A stretch of DNA of 64,000 nucleotides from Merluccius polli (GCA_030340625.1 JAOPHQ010004276.1:62001-126000); one strand, 5' to 3'. Positions 11,248-23,764 are shown, counted from the stretch's first letter. Notes: generated from the letters alone by a model not told the origin. Numbers and translations: made by a program.

Positions 11248-11391
11248 GGTGAAGCTGAAAGACGGGGTGGTGTTTCTTGGGGCCAGGACCAGTAACCCGG
11301 TAGCATGGACGGTGAGCCAGGACGTCCGCAGCGAGGGCCACAGGGTGGTCACTCTGCACTGCCGCAGGAAGGAGAACAGCTATGGACAGAG
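11248..11391 (+). CDS. Internal exon of an unidentified host gene
   Basis: A 144-bp open block lies between a TGTGCAG acceptor (11246-11247) and a GAG|GTAGGA donor (11392). One leading base completes a codon and two bases remain at the end (phase 2 to phase 2). It encodes 47 full codons: VKLKDGVVFLGARTSN, then PVAWTVSQDV, GHRVVTLHCRRKENSYGQ. Third positions are strongly G/C, unlike the AT-rich surroundings, and it matches no repeat in the window. I do not recognise the protein. Reading joins in frame to 11897-12006. The exon could be from a secreted or membrane protein, but that is a guess. Confidence 0.5.
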
Positions 11392-11896
11392 GTAGGAAAA
11401 CTACCCTGTCCCCTATCCCCTATCTGTCTCTCTCTCTCTCTCTCTCTTTCTCTCTTATATATGAAACAGGCTGACAAAAATTGCGGTTCTGTACGATGGT
11501 TGTGTCATGGTTCGGTAAGGACAAAATAAATGCCTACAATGCAGGAATGCATAGATCAGCATATGGCAAACTTGGGCCACACAGCAGTTCCTTAAACAAA
11601 ATAGAAGCACTTGAAACAATTAGTCTATCAACATCAAATCAAAGTGTTACTTGTCATTTTGTCTCCCAATCTGCCGAAATGAAATGAGCAGTATGGTAGC
11701 TCTCTGTAGCTCTAGATGTACAACTGTCTGTAGTTAGCGCAAGAGAAGGTTTTTCTGAGATCATGTCAACGTGTTATTTTGTTTTGTTGTAAAAAGGCAG
11801 GTATAACTGTCTGGGCAAAATGTTTGCGGGAAATAATAATGTCTTGCGGTTCAAGCACTTTAAACATGTTCTTGATCCTCGTTTTCTCTACCACAG
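11392..11896 (+). other. Intron between the two host exons
   Basis: It starts GTAGGA and ends CTCTACCACAG. It holds a (CT)n run at about 11421-11448 and otherwise unassigned sequence. Confidence 0.4.
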
Positions 11897-12006
11897 AGAA
11901 GGGTCTCATATCTACTGCTATCGCTGCAGTGATCTCTTTGGACCGGCTACTGGAATCAGCTGCACATTGTGGCCTGAAGGCTGCAGGGAGAAGTTGTTGC
12001 CGTTTG
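11897..12006 (+). CDS. Second host exon, cysteine-rich
   Basis: It begins after TTTTCTCTACCACAG, a good acceptor, and supplies the one base needed to finish the codon left open by 11248-11391. The frame reads EGSHIYCYRCSDLFGP, then ATGISCTLWPEGCREKLLPF. Four Cys in 22 residues suggest a disulphide-bonded extracellular module. The spacing weakly recalls the start of an LCCL domain, but I would not assign it. The donor TTTG|GTAGCC is weak, so this end is uncertain and the reading could simply continue to the stop near 12063. A hAT element lies 195 bases downstream. Confidence 0.42.
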
Positions 12007-12201
12007 GTAGCCTTTTAATTTGTTCGCCTAGTCCCACCGATTGTCTCATCAACGTGTTCACTTGAAACTCATTTGGACACTGTGCCACACTCCATTGTTT
12101 TCCTATGGAGAAAACGGCGAAGGAAAAGTGGAGGGGTCATGTGCCCAAGTGAGTCATGACACTCAGTTGAAATTATTTTCAGTAAGCCAGCATGTTTTGA
12201 G

Positions 12202-13400
12202 TAGGGATGTCCGATATTATCGGCCCACCGATATTATCGGCCGATATTGGCATAAAAAATCAATATCGGAAAATATCGGTATCGGTTTTTTAACCGATAC
12301 CGAAATCGATTTTGAAATAATTTCAGACATCTGTTATGTTTCAAGTGAGGACGTTGTTTGATGACATCATCAAACGCGCCGCGCCGTCTCAATAACAAGC
12401 CTGGGCTGTGCGGCCGTGTAGCGGGACGCTAGTTGTAGCTGTGGTTATGTCGGTGGTTTGGAATTATTTCAAAGTTTCTACGTTGAATAGTAAAATAGGG
12501 GTCAGCGCAACATACTAACGCATTCTGCGAAACAGTCTCATCACAACCGGTTCAGGTCCGCTGTACCGCGCTCACATTATTTTATTTATTAATCCTTCGA
12601 CCGTCACCGGGGCTTCAGCGTAATGTGCCCGAGGAGAGCAGCCCTCTCCCGGACACACACGCTAGCTTTTACCGCTGTGTTTTTTTTGTTTGTTTTTTTA
12701 AATCCGCACTTCCAGACCGTCACCGGGGCTTCAGAGTAATGTGTCCGAGGAGAGTAGCCCTCTCCCGGACACACGCTAGCTTTAACCGCTGTTTTGTTTT
12801 TATTTATTAATCCACACTTCCGCTCGGCATAAAGCCTATTGCAATGAGTGTAAAGCGGAGGTTGTCAAGTTATTCTCAATAACTGGTTCGTACAACGACG
12901 TATTTGGAGTCTGTGTTTATTTTTACACCTCGCTACCGCCGCAGTCGGCTAGTGCGCATGACCGGAACTCCCCCATCACTTCAAAATAAAGGCACTGCTT
13001 ACACTATTATACCATAATACCACATCTCCCTTTCTTTGAGAACAAAGGGTGGACTACCTTTGTCTCTTCAGGTCTTAAGGGGTTTATTCTGCCCTTTTGC
13101 TGGAAGACCTGTCCCTGATCTGTCCCTGTGTTAAGCACAATAGAAATAAATAACTTACACATTACCATACTGTGAACTATTACTTTAGCAGGCTGTGTTC
13201 TTCAAAACTTAAACTCTCAGGTTTCACATAAATGTAAACAGTAAAGCAGAACAATTTCACAATCACCGTTCACTTTTTTTTTTTTTTTTTCACGTGGCCG
13301 CATATATCGGTATCGGTATCGGTTGATATCGGTATCGGAAATTAAGAGTTGAACAATATCGGTTATCGGTTATCGGTAAAAAAGCCAATATCGGACATCC
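12202..13400. mobile_element. hAT-type non-autonomous element, copy 1 (TAGGGATGTCCGATATT family)
   Basis: The left end is TAGGGATGTCCGATATT. The right end is its inverse but lacks the last three bases (CTA). Perfect 8-bp duplications GTTTTGAG flank it (12194-12201, 13401-13408). Ends are packed with CGATATTATCGG and CGGTATCGG subterminal repeats, probable transposase sites. Internal remnants of a BED-type zinc-finger transposase are visible: SVVWNYFKVS (about 12448) and AYCNECKAEV (about 12833). Between them lie two copies of a roughly 116-bp tandem unit (from 12601 and 12717). It retains about 450 bp absent from copy 2 at 56744-57530. Confidence 0.85.
12601..12820. repeat. 116-bp tandem unit inside the hAT element, two copies
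   Basis: Each unit starts CCGTCACCGGGGCTTCAG and contains CCCTCTCCCGGACACAC. The same pair occurs in the sister copy at about 57149-57360, so the duplication predates the spread of both copies. Confidence 0.8.
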
Positions 13401-13680
13401 GTTTTGAGCTGTGTGTTTTAAACTTGCCGTGCTCAAGAACGCAGTGCCCAACCTAGCGACATGTGCAGTGTTCAATCACATATCAAGTGAACACACCTGC
13501 ACCATAGAATCTGTGAGCGTCACTTAACTATGTGAAAATTATACCCTCGTTAATTCCAGTATATACGCCATTGGTTTATGTCTATATAGCCTACATATAT
13601 TTTTTGATAAAATCATTTATTTTGTATTTTTTGGACTACGGTTCAATACGGTTCAATACGAACACACATACCGTTTCACC

Positions 13681-13682
<2 letters not shown>

Positions 13683-13727
<45 letters not shown>
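13683..13727. repeat. (AT)n microsatellite
   Basis: About 45 bases of pure TA/AT, directly next to the left end of a hAT-like element. Confidence 0.95.
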
Positions 13728-13733
<6 letters not shown>

Positions 13734-14413
13734 GGGCTGGGCAATAAATGCAATAATAACGGCGTTAAAGCAAATTCAGGTAATGGCCTTTTTAGACGGA
13801 CGCGATGTGCGCCCACTAGACATTCATTTTCAATGAGAGACAGATGGCAACTAGCAATCCGACAACAAGATACTGCTCCTTCGTGCCGCGGCGCTTATTT
13901 CTCATTGAAAATGAATGTCTAGCGGGCGCGCACCGCGCCCTTCTAAAAAGGCCAGTACCAGTACCAAGTGAGCAGGAAACAGTGAAAAGAGTATAAGAAA
14001 GAAAATTACAGAAATAGGACTCTTGGAAACTGCAGTTAGGCTATACATCTAGTTTTGTTTTTTGAGATGCATCGTTTCTTGGCCTTGAGTTTGCCATGAG
14101 TTGTGATTTGAGCATATTGGTAAATGCTAGACCTGTGTGGGTCCCTGGATTGTTTTAGTCTGTTGTGTTGTGTTCATGCTGGAAAAAAGGTTGGACACAC
14201 TACATTGTGTTTTTGTTCTTAATTGATTTCCAATAAAAAATATACATACATTTGCATAAAGTAAGCATATTTTGTCCACCATTGTTGATAAGAGTAGCCT
14301 ATTAAATCTTGAAAAATGCCCTTTACGGTACATTAATTACGGTAATTTACAACTCATTGCGATTAGCTATGGACAATCATGTGATTAATCGCGATTAAAT
14401 ATTTTAATTGATT
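13734..14413. mobile_element. hAT-like element (TAGGGCTGGGCAAT type), right tip lost
   Basis: The left terminus TAGGGCTGGGCAATAAATG is typical of fish hAT elements. The right side has the matching subterminal GATTAATCGCGATTAAATA at about 14381-14401, but the last bases are replaced by a CT-rich repeat. No target duplication can therefore be read. A smaller inverted-repeat element lies inside at 13787-13957. Confidence 0.55.
13787..13957. mobile_element. 171-bp inverted-repeat MITE
   Basis: About 55-bp arms, TGGCCTTTTTAGAMGGRCGC through CTAGACATTCATTTTCAATG, face each other around a short centre. The target duplication is not clear. A foldback of this length should form a stable hairpin. Confidence 0.65.
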
Positions 14414-14415
14414 GA

Positions 14416-14474
14416 CATATATATCTGTCTCTCTCTGTATCTGTCTGTCTCTCTCTTTCTTTGTCTCTCTGTCA

Positions 14475-14527
<53 letters not shown>

Positions 14528-14625
14528 TATATCTGTCTATCTCTCTCTACCTCTTCCCCTCTCTCTACCTGTCTCTCTGTCTCATTCCTTATATCTCACT
14601 CTCTATCCCTCTCTACCTGTCCATC
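14416..14625. repeat. CT-rich simple repeat
   Basis: Mixed CTCT, CTGT and CCTCT repeats. All long Ser/Leu frames here are artefacts. Confidence 0.95.
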
Positions 14626-14639
14626 TCTCTAACTTTTAA

Positions 14640-17290
14640 TCAATTAAATTTCAATTCAATTCAAAGGGGCTTTATTGGCATGGGAAACATACATGTACAT
14701 TGCCAAAGCATGAAATAAAAACAAAAATGTATGGACAATTAAAAATAAACTAAAATAAAGAAATGTAAACAATTGTAACATTGCAACATTGCAATCAAAT
14801 ATATAAATAAGAGTAAGGTAAAATGAACTTAAAATACAAACAGCAAACATTGTGCTTCTGCTGTTAATAAAAAATATATACAGATTAGGCTTGCTGCGGT
14901 ACTCGGTGTTACCGGTGTTACACGGTGTTCAGGCATACACCGATTACATCACTTGCCCACCACCCACACCGTCGTTTTTTAGAAATAAAACCCATTTAGT
15001 TATTTTTTGCATATCAGCGCTAGGGGTGTGCCAGCCCCGTAATGTTCCCCCGTAATCGATCATCATAATAAACCAACGCGTCACCAAGTAGACTGTAGCC
15101 GTCTTCCTTGTTTTTTCACACCACAAACAAAGTAGGAAAACACGTCTGGAAATGTTACTTGCAGTAGCTCGTCGAGATCCCACGACCACTATTTGTGTTC
15201 GTACTTTATTTTGTTGAAGTAGCGCTCCTTTGCTGCCTTGCTGAGTTTCTCTGGGTAAGAATTTGAAATCTTGCACTTGATCTTCGCACAGCCCATTTGT
15301 GTTTTTTTTCTGTTGATTTGTGTTGTGCATTTTGACAAGTTGACTTTGCTGCTGTTTTAAAACCCTAAAATCGCCACTGGATATGCGCCATGCGCCAAGC
15401 CGTCATCCGTTTAATAGTTGTTTTTCATTCCAAAAAAAATACTGAACCAACATTAACTAAGCTTTGGTTTTGTTCAAAGTAAGGGGAATATCTAGGCATA
15501 ATGATCTAATGTTAAAGATCACAGTATTAAGCGCTCCACAGATATTGAGCGTAATTGTCTGTAAAATGTTCGTTGTAATCGGTAACACCAGTGTTGTCAC
15601 AAGTATATTAATGGGAAAATATCCTCACCGTGGCATCCCTAATACAGACTTTAACTTAAAGTAAAAATAGAAAAATATATCTGTTCTGTTGGATGTACAG
15701 TACTGTCTATGTACAGAGATCAGCACTTATTAGTCATGTTTTCAAAATCTATTTGGGTGTTTGTAATCTGTGGGAAGTATGCGTCTCTGAGGTCTTGGTA
15801 CAGTTGGCAGGTAGTTCAAAAGTGCAGCTCGGTTTCCACCTAATTTTGTGTGCAGTAGGTGCACCGTCTGTCTTCTCTTGGGAACTAGGTCTGCCTGTGG
15901 CAACCTGTACATAGTTAACGATTTCCTTCGTTTTGAATCAGTCCATTGCTCATGTATTCTGCCACTGTGTATTCTCTTTTTAGGGCCACACAGCATTGCA
16001 ATTTGCTCTGGTTTTTGGTTGATTCTTTCCAATATTTCAGACAGTTTTCTTTTTGTTTTCTTATAATTTGGTTTAATCTAATGTGGTTTCTGTCTGGTGG
16101 CTCCAGAACCAGCTGGCTGAGGGGGCATCTCCGTAGAGGCTATCTGTAGGTGAGGGCCTTGGTATTATGTTACTTTCTTTTAGTTGATTATAAAATGTAG
16201 ATGCTTTCTTTTAAATTTTGATAATTAGTGGGTATCGTCCTAATTCTTCTCTGCATGCATTATTTGGTGTTTTCTGTTGGAATGCGAAGAATGGATTTGC
16301 AGAACACTGCACGCAGAGTCTTAATTTGATAGTTTGTCCCATTTTGTAATCTTGGTTGGCAAGTGGACCACAGACTTGCAACCATAAAAGGAAATGGGTT
16401 CTATAATGGATTTCAATATTTTGAGCCAGATTTGAATTGGGAAGTCCAACTTGATGTTCCTTTGATGTAGTAAAATGCCCTTCTTGGCATGTCTCTCAGG
16501 TCGTTCACACCTTTGTTGAAGTTACCTGTGGTCCTGATGTTTAGGCCAAGATAGGTATATTGCATGTTCTAGGGCAGTCGTATCTAGAAAGAATGTATAT
16601 TTGTGGTGCTGGAAGTTGGGTCTTTTTTGGAATATCATAAGTTCTGGGTTGCTGTTGACACAGATCCCATGGTAGTTATTGGGATCAAATTTGTCTTCAC
16701 TTTTCAGGAGCAGCGTTATTAGTCCTTGGTTCAAAGTATTGGGGAAGATCCCGGAGTCAAGGACAATATTAAATTAGAGTTTTAATATAGCCAATTGAAT
16801 TTGAGGTCTGTGAATTGTATCATTTAATTTAGGATGCTGTCAACACCACGGGCCGTCTTGGTTTCAAGTGATTTTATTTTGTCTTGTAGTTCTTTAAGTG
16901 TAATTAGGGAATCTAGTGGGTTCTGATTATCTTTTGTTGTTGACTCTAAACTTGTGTTTTTGCTGTTTATTCTTCTCTATTCAACCAAAACCAAATCATT
17001 TTGAATGGGTAGATCCTCATGTTTTTGTTTGTTTAGAGTGCAGAAGTTGTTTGTATTTATGGATTCCTCAATAGCATGTATCTGGTTTCTAACATGTTGG
17101 TCCCTTTTTGTCCTTACTGTATTTTTATACTGTTTTAATGTTTCACCATAGTGAAGACGTTTGTTCTGGTTGTCTGGGTCTCTATGTTTTTGGTTTGATA
17201 GGTTCCTTAATTTCTTTCTGAGGTTTTTACAATCATTGATTGTGCATGCTCTGAGAGACACCAGGCTGAGGTCAATCTACTGTACTGTTA
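14640..17290 (-). pseudogene. 5'-truncated LINE ORF2 remnant, split by a hAT element
   Basis: On the minus strand the 5' part (17261-16977) reads DCKNLRKKLRNLSNQKHRDP and TLKQYKNTVRTKR. This is the linker that lies between endonuclease and RT in a fish LINE family. An RT-like piece follows near 16700 (LLLKSEDKFDPNNYHGICVN), then a damaged C-terminus near 15990-15780 (PLSQLVLEPPD, SKLQCCVALKREYTVAEY). The 3' end at 14640-14720 carries AATTGAATTGAAATT-type repeats and a block reading GGGCTTTATTGGCATG on the plus strand. Large RT deletions and stops make it inactive. I recognise the family by motif but cannot name the clade safely. A hAT at 14886-15641 separates the 3' end from the body. Confidence 0.65.
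14886..15641. mobile_element. hAT-type element inside the LINE 3' region
   Basis: Ends are TAGGCTTGCTGCGGT and, inverted, TAGGGATGCCACGGT (11 of 15 match). They are flanked by ATACAGAT (14878-14885) and ATACAGAC (15642-15649), an 8-bp duplication with one mismatch. A minus-strand frame of about 128 residues at 14944-15330 resembles nothing I know and may be decayed transposase or chance. Confidence 0.7.
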
Positions 17291-18034
17291 TCCAGAGATG
17301 AGCTGTAGGTGTACCTACCATAGGAGTCTAGTCAAAGTCTACCATTGACAATGCACTATCCCAGTGAACGACAGAGCTGTAGGAGTTGTGACCCATGCTT
17401 ATTTGTTCCTTTGTCGTAGTTGTGCCTGGGGGGCATATAGGGAATGGGATGTTTCCACCTCTCTCTCTGTCTTTCCTTTCCTTTCTCTCCCGCTCATGTT
17501 CCAGTTTTTTCCTCCTTCATTTCACTGGTTGGACGTGAATTAATGCACAGGCTAGCCTAGGCTGCAGCCTAGGGGCCCACATGTGCAAGGGCCCCAGATT
17601 GGCCAGACTATTGACTTCAGAGGAAAAAAAAACGTGACCCCTATTGGCCCATAATAAGAAATATTTTAAAAAAAAAATAAGCAGCTGATTGGGTAGATGT
17701 GTGCACCATGTGTGGCCAGGTTCATAAGGTCAATTTTGTTTTCAAATAGTCACTGCTACTGGATAGCATAGCGGCAAAATGTGATAGCGGAGTGAAAAAA
17801 CGAAAAGCACAGCGGCTTAAAGATCTCTGTTAAAAACTTCTAAAGGTAAGAATATGTATTATGATTGTGCTGCTGTTGCATTATTGCTGTTATGTGCTAC
17901 TGCTTTGTTTATTGTATTTTTATGGCTTTGTTTTATTTGAGTTTTGCACAGCGGTTCGATTTGTGTCTCTGTAAGGATGTTGTGATTTTGCCTCAGTAAA
18001 ACAGGGTGTTCTGTACTGCTGCAGATGTTGTACC

Positions 18035-18857
18035 TAGAGATGTTAATAATTAACCGTTTAACCATTAACCAACTATCATTTTTGACCAATTAACACCATC
18101 AGTTTAACGGTAAATAAAAAATAAATATATATAAAATGATCCCCATGTTCTGTTGTCGTTTTTGCTGAAGTTGCACATGTAAAAATAAAGGGCTGGCACC
18201 AAATATTCAATTGCAGTGCACTTCAACTGTGATTTTCACACAACGACAAAAATGTTATACATGTTCCAGTTTTATTCTCTGAACATCAGAAACGGAATAG
18301 CAAACGTTCCGTATAGAGTTGTCAGTTTAGGTTAATTTTGCTTTCGATAGACCGACACCCATTAACCGGTTAATTTTTAAGAAAAAATGCAAAATGATGT
18401 GAAATACAAGAAAGTGGCGCTTTCCTTTTAGTTCAGCGCTCCATTGACTCAATGAGCTTTGGCACCGCATTTCGAAGCGCTGTCCATTGATCATTCGGCA
18501 CACCAATTGGGTGATGGCCTTGGACCGGTGCGCATCACACTTTCTCCCCCCAGCTAGCAGCGTGATCTTTGGCTGCGAGCCATCCTCGGACATGGCACCC
18601 GGGTGCTTGTTCTTAATGTGGTACAGCATAGTGCTAGTACTACTACTAAACTGAAGAGTAGCATCACACAATTTACATTTGACTTTGTTGCCTTTCTGGA
18701 GGAAATGGTCCCACACCAAGCTTCATTTAGCGTGCTTCATTTTTTGACTGCTAGCTAGTGAGGCCATGTATATGCAACATGTATATGCAAATTAACCTAT
18801 AGACCGACAAGTGTAACCGGTCAAAAATATTATCGTGGTTAACTGTTGACATCCCTA
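18035..18857 (-). mobile_element. hAT element with BED-finger exon
   Basis: Termini are TAGAGATGTTAATAATTAAC and, inverted, TAGGGATGTCAACAGTTAAC (16 of 20 match). Subterminal AACCGTTTAACC and ACCGGT motifs lie at both sides. The minus strand carries a BED-type zinc finger. Target duplications are not clean (GTTGTACC versus GTTCTGTA). Confidence 0.6.
18327..18719 (-). pseudogene. BED zinc-finger N-terminus of a hAT transposase
   Basis: This 130-residue frame opens MVWDHFLQKGN, then KVKCKLCDATLQFSSSTS and TMLYHIKNKHPG. That is the BED finger layout (aromatic pair, CxxC, then HxxxxH), which binds DNA at the transposon ends. ITQLVCRMI, about 90 residues in, resembles the start of the next hAT region. 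The frame then runs into unrelated residues, and the catalytic RNase H-like domain and C-terminal dimerisation region are absent. It is a truncated, probably non-functional transposase exon. Confidence 0.7.
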
Positions 18858-19336
18858 GTTCTGTATTTACAACAGAATATTGAAACAATAACAACAAAAC
18901 ATGTACAACATTAACATATAACAACAAGTAAAACTTGAGTGTAAATACAGCGGGTAGCCTAAGGTAAATAAAAAAAATAGAACAAGGACATGACATCTCG
19001 GACGTCAACCAAACAGAATGAAATAACACATTGTCTATGGGCTACAATCCAGTAGGCCTACAAATAAATGTAATTAAAAGCACAGCCTATAGCATCCAGT
19101 AGGCTATGGCTTATCAAATAATAACAAAATAACAATAAATAACAAAAACAGCAGTAACGAAAGTGTATCCTAAAGACCGCAACATTAGGCTATTCTTCAA
19201 GCCTAGCAAGACGCGTTCTAAATACTTTTTTGACAGGTTATTTATTTGACAAATTACATTGTTTACAAAAAGTTCTGTCATCACTTTCATAGCATCTTCA
19301 ACCACACAGACAGTGGTGCTGGACAAACCCTTTTAA

Positions 19337-19824
19337 AGGCTCATTTATGCTCAATGTTCGATACGTATACGGAGACGGATGGAGCCTTCTGTCCGTACTC
19401 TGAATTCATTTTGTCCGTATTTGTGCATGTTTTCTGAAAGATTATGGATACAGACGAAACTGAATAGTACCACGTGGGGGCAGTGTAGCCAATAGTTTAA
19501 GCAAGACACGATCGTAGGACATCCGAAAGTATTGGAAATTATGTTTGTCGTCAACTTCTCTCATTGGTGATACTTGTGAAAAGAATTCTCCGTCCACATG
19601 TCGCGATGTAACACTGCCTCTGCTTTTGCCTCTTTCTTAAGATGTACATCATTACGACCTCCTCCACCATCGCCATTGTTGTTGTCAGGAACTTTTGGCA
19701 CAGCCCTCGAGTGGATGAGGTATCCATGCCAACGTAAAGGACGCATTGAAGTATATGGGCAGTGACGGTTACGTTTCAAACGGACGCATCTATTTTCGTA
19801 CGTAAAGGGAGTATAAATTAGCCT
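19337..19824. mobile_element. Harbinger-type MITE, 488 bp, TAA duplication
   Basis: Inverted ends AGGCTMATTTATRCTC are flanked by TAA on both sides (19334-19336, 19825-19827). GTACGTATACGGA-like internal repeats are present. No coding. Confidence 0.7.
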
Positions 19825-20856
19825 TAAGGCGTTTATTATATATATGCGCACATTGCAGAGCAGAATTACGTTAATGAAATGAACACCGTTGCTATTTTCA
19901 AATACCCCGGGATACTGTATTACTGCCAAATCCAAACTCATTTGTTCACATTACGTTGCCTTTAAGAGTACTGTTACCTTTAATCAGCGAGGTTGTCAGT
20001 GATGACATACTCTTAATGATGCCATCTTAATGATGCGCTCTGTTGTTATTATCTTTTATCCATATACATCCACGCTTTTAGCAAGTAGAAGCTTCGGCTT
20101 TTTTTCTCCACTGAGATGATGTTTCTCGAGTGGTAATCCCCACACTCACTAGTACATTGTACCACTTTGAGAAACGGCAAGACCGACGGAGCTGTCAAGA
20201 TTTGTTGTCACTGGGAGCACTTTACTTTAAACTAACCGATAGCCTGTTAGCCTGCTATATGCTAATCATAACCAAGTGCATTCATATCATTAGTTAGTTG
20301 TAATAAAAGCCTAAGTAATAATCTGTTTTATTTAATAATGCTGGGGGCACATGCTCACACAGGCTTCACATCCAGCCAGTCAACACGTGACAAAACTCGT
20401 ACATTAGCAGGTTACACCTTCGGAAACTTTAATGATTATCGGTAGCTTGAAATTTGAAAGTATGCATTCAGGCCAGCCCTCCTTTCCAATAAAAAAAAAA
20501 CATTTGTAATTTTTTATGGGCCACAGACATTCATCCAGACGCTTGCAGATGCACTGTGAATGCCTTTTTTGACTAGCAGCTCTATAGCTTGCTCTGTTGG
20601 TCGGTTGGTCAGTCGGTCCACAAAACGTGGTCGTGGCAGCTATTGCGAATTCGCACTTGTTTCTGTAGCATTGCTGTTTATAGTAAAGGCTCTCTCAATG
20701 TGTGTGTGTATGCCAGTGCGTGTGGGCCGTGTAATATTCCTAGCACGCTTTTACACATGGCACTAAATTACATTTTTTCTGGTAAAGCATGAGTAAGGGG
20801 GCCCCCACACAAAGAGTAGCCTAGGAGCCAATGACCACCTTAATCCGCCACTGCTG

Positions 20857-23764
20857 GTCACTAATGGTTATATTCCATTTCTCTAAGTGAAATAGAACTA
20901 TATAATTTTGGTTATGTAGGCTGATAGAAATTCCCATTAAATGTATGTACCAGATTTTGTAACAGGTTTCTTCTTTTTTTTTTTTTTGTGCAAATTGTGT
21001 CTGTGCATTTGTGTGTGTGTGTGTGTGTGTGGATGTGTGTGTGCGCATCTCAGCTGATAGATACACCATGTAGTCAGAATCCACAAATCAATCCCACCTA
21101 CACGATTTATCGTGTGGTTATTTTTTTTCCCTATAATGATTGCATTCCACCCTGCTCTCCACTAAACATTATTAGTAATTGAGATAGTTGACAACAGAGG
21201 GTCATTAAAAAGATCAAATATTATACTATGTGCATGAGATCCCACAGAGGCACAAGCATCTATCAGCTTCTCCTATTATCCTAGCTTTACATTATCACCA
21301 TGAGGCTGTTTTTTTATATTTATATATATACATACATAATAAATTATATATTTATTTATTGGTTTATTGAATCCATAATAAAGCCTATACTTTAATCCAT
21401 TCTGCTGCATTAGTTTAACACTCCTCCTAGGAAACATTCCTAGGATTCAACCCTTCTGCTGACTTGTAAACACTTGGACAATGGAACTGCCCAGGGCATT
21501 CAGCGAAGAAAAGGAAAATAACTGTTTCCAATATAAAAGAATATGCAATTATTTTTGTATTTCGACTCAAAGATCAACACTGTGTTTGTCGTGTGCATGC
21601 GTGAACAAACAGCCAAGCATTGTGTTTCTCTTGTCTATCTGTGCCTGTGTGTGTTTGTATACGTTTTTAGTCTCTATCTGTGCTTGTGTTTGTTTGTGTG
21701 GGTTTTTGTCTTAGTCTATTTTTGCCTGTGTGTGTGTGTGTGTGTGCATATGCGTGTGTGCTAGGATGTGTGTATGCTCGGATGTCTGCATGTATGTGTG
21801 GTTTATGTTTCTGTCTATCTATGCTTGTTTGTGTAGTTGTGTGCTTTTTTTGTGACGTGTCAACCAAACATCGACTATTGGCATAAAGATTGAGCACATG
21901 AAGTAGAATGCCCTGGCACGGTCTGTTATTTCCTCCTGAATGTCAAGGTTATGACATTGATGAATGATGACTTGTCTGTCATTTACATACATCTCTGTCA
22001 TTTACATACCTCTCTTTCACACACGGGCAATGGGGGCATTGTAATAAAACAATCCGCTATGTGAGGTCAGACGTTTTTGAAACACAATATTATCTCCTCA
22101 TGATGCCTGCTGTACAAAAGAGAAGCTCCTTGAGGTGTTGAAAGGATGATTTGAGGAGCCTCGGCTCGGATGATTTGTCTGCCAGATATCGGCTCTTATT
22201 GTACAAACCCATGCAGCTGCGTGTTAGGCTATCAAACAATGATTTTCAGTTTTTAGTCATCGTAAACCTTCAATATTGGAAATGTTTACACAATTTCATA
22301 GTACGCTCACCGGGAGTTCAAGAACGCCCTTTTTTTCGATGGAAAAAAACATTTGACGATTACAGGAAAGAGACAGAGGGAAAACAAAACATGTTGATTT
22401 AGTTGATGACAGGAAATTATAGGGTTAGTGTTATGGTTAGCATTTATAAATCACTTATAAATCACTTAGAGTATATTTTAAGCATCATGAGTACATTTCT
22501 TTGAGTACATGAAGAAATGTACATGCTTTCACAGTATTGATAGAGATTCAGAATATGTGGTCTCTGTATTAGTACAAGAACACATTTTGATTAAGGAGAA
22601 ACAAGAAAAGAAACGGCCCTCTTTCTGACACCCTGTGGAAATACATGTGAACAGTATTCCCGTTAATTGGACAGAGACACAGATTTGCTGTTCAATTACA
22701 TGAAATCAAAGGGCTCATTGTGTAAGAGGATAATTTAATTCAGCTCCTAATGACCTGCCAGCATAGCCCCTATGATACTTGTACATGCACTGGAATGAAA
22801 TGGAATAAATTATCTTTTATTATTGCTTTATTATCTACAGTGGTATAATTTAGTTTTGTGGATAAATTGTTCATTTGGAAATGATAATGTATATAGAATA
22901 TATAATACATTATTTATTTCAATATTCTATATATATATTGACAAAGCTTCATGAATATAATATATATATAATTACATAACTTCATCAAGCTTGCATTAAA
23001 TACCATTAAATTCCTCTTAAGCATACTTGCTAATATTATGTGAGCTAAGATTTTTCTCTTTTTTTCTTGTTCTTGTTTTTCTTGTTATATGAGGATGCTG
23101 AGTCCTTGTTGTGAAAAAAATGCGATGAGGCTGTTTAAGGTCAAGAGGGATGTGCTTAAGCTGGTGCCACCATCAGCTCCCAGCTAATAAAACAGGTGTG
23201 ACTGTGCATGGTGGGCAGAATTCATGTTTTTTTTCAGATGCTTAAAGTAGAGCAGAGTAATTCCACCAAGGGTCTAGAAAGTTGCAGTCATCACAGTTTG
23301 TCAAACTATTTTGCTTCTTTTTTTTCTACCTAGCCACTGTTCACGGTACAATTGGCATTTTTCAGGGAATGCAAATGCAAATCTGTTGGTTTGAAAAAAT
23401 CCAAGAGTTTTATATGAAAAACAAATGTGTTATTTAACCTGTTGTATTATGCACTGACCCCTCACCCACAATGATTTTTACTTTTGCTTTTTGGAATCAC
23501 TGCTTAATAATTAAGAACACAGTTGACATGGTGTCTGTGTTTTTTTTCATGATATATGACATTACATCATACGATATGAAATTACATATGATTGGATGTG
23601 TCATTATATGATATGACATCATATGACATGACTACAGGAATTAATTGTAAGCTCGTCATCATCACAACTGTACCTTAGTCCTGTCCAATCTCCCAACTCA
23701 CATTGCCCTGTATTAGACATTGTCAAATTTGCAAAAGGCGAGGTGTTGTTGTTACAGTGAGTGT
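20857..23764. other. No gene recognised; GT-rich simple repeats
   Basis: GT runs at about 21010-21045 and a diffuse TGTGT/CTGTG-rich tract at 21590-21870 account for the cysteine-rich frames. A short imperfect ATATGACAT repeat lies at 23550-23632. No transposon ends or exons were identified. Confidence 0.55.

Larger units (their letters stand above)
17520..20856 (+). mobile_element. Probable hAT element with two nested insertions
   Basis: The right terminus, inverted, is CAGTGGCGGATTAAGGTGG followed by CCTAGGCT and a GGGGGCCCCC block. The left side has GGCTAGCCTAGGCTGC and a GGGCCC-rich block, a similar but diverged end. Near 17773-17840 the plus strand reads KCDSGVKKRKAQRLKDL. This matches the basic N-terminus of hAT-type proteins of the TTF-finger group, and the same pattern recurs in the hAT at 24897. 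I could not read matching 8-bp duplications, so the limits are approximate. Confidence 0.45.

Noticed and set aside
11305..11529. 74-residue plus-strand frame over the host exon
   Set aside because: It is in a different frame from the splice-bounded exon reading and runs into a CT repeat.
22151..22402. 83-residue plus-strand frame
   Set aside because: No recognisable motif, no splice context and AT-rich codon use. Treated as chance.
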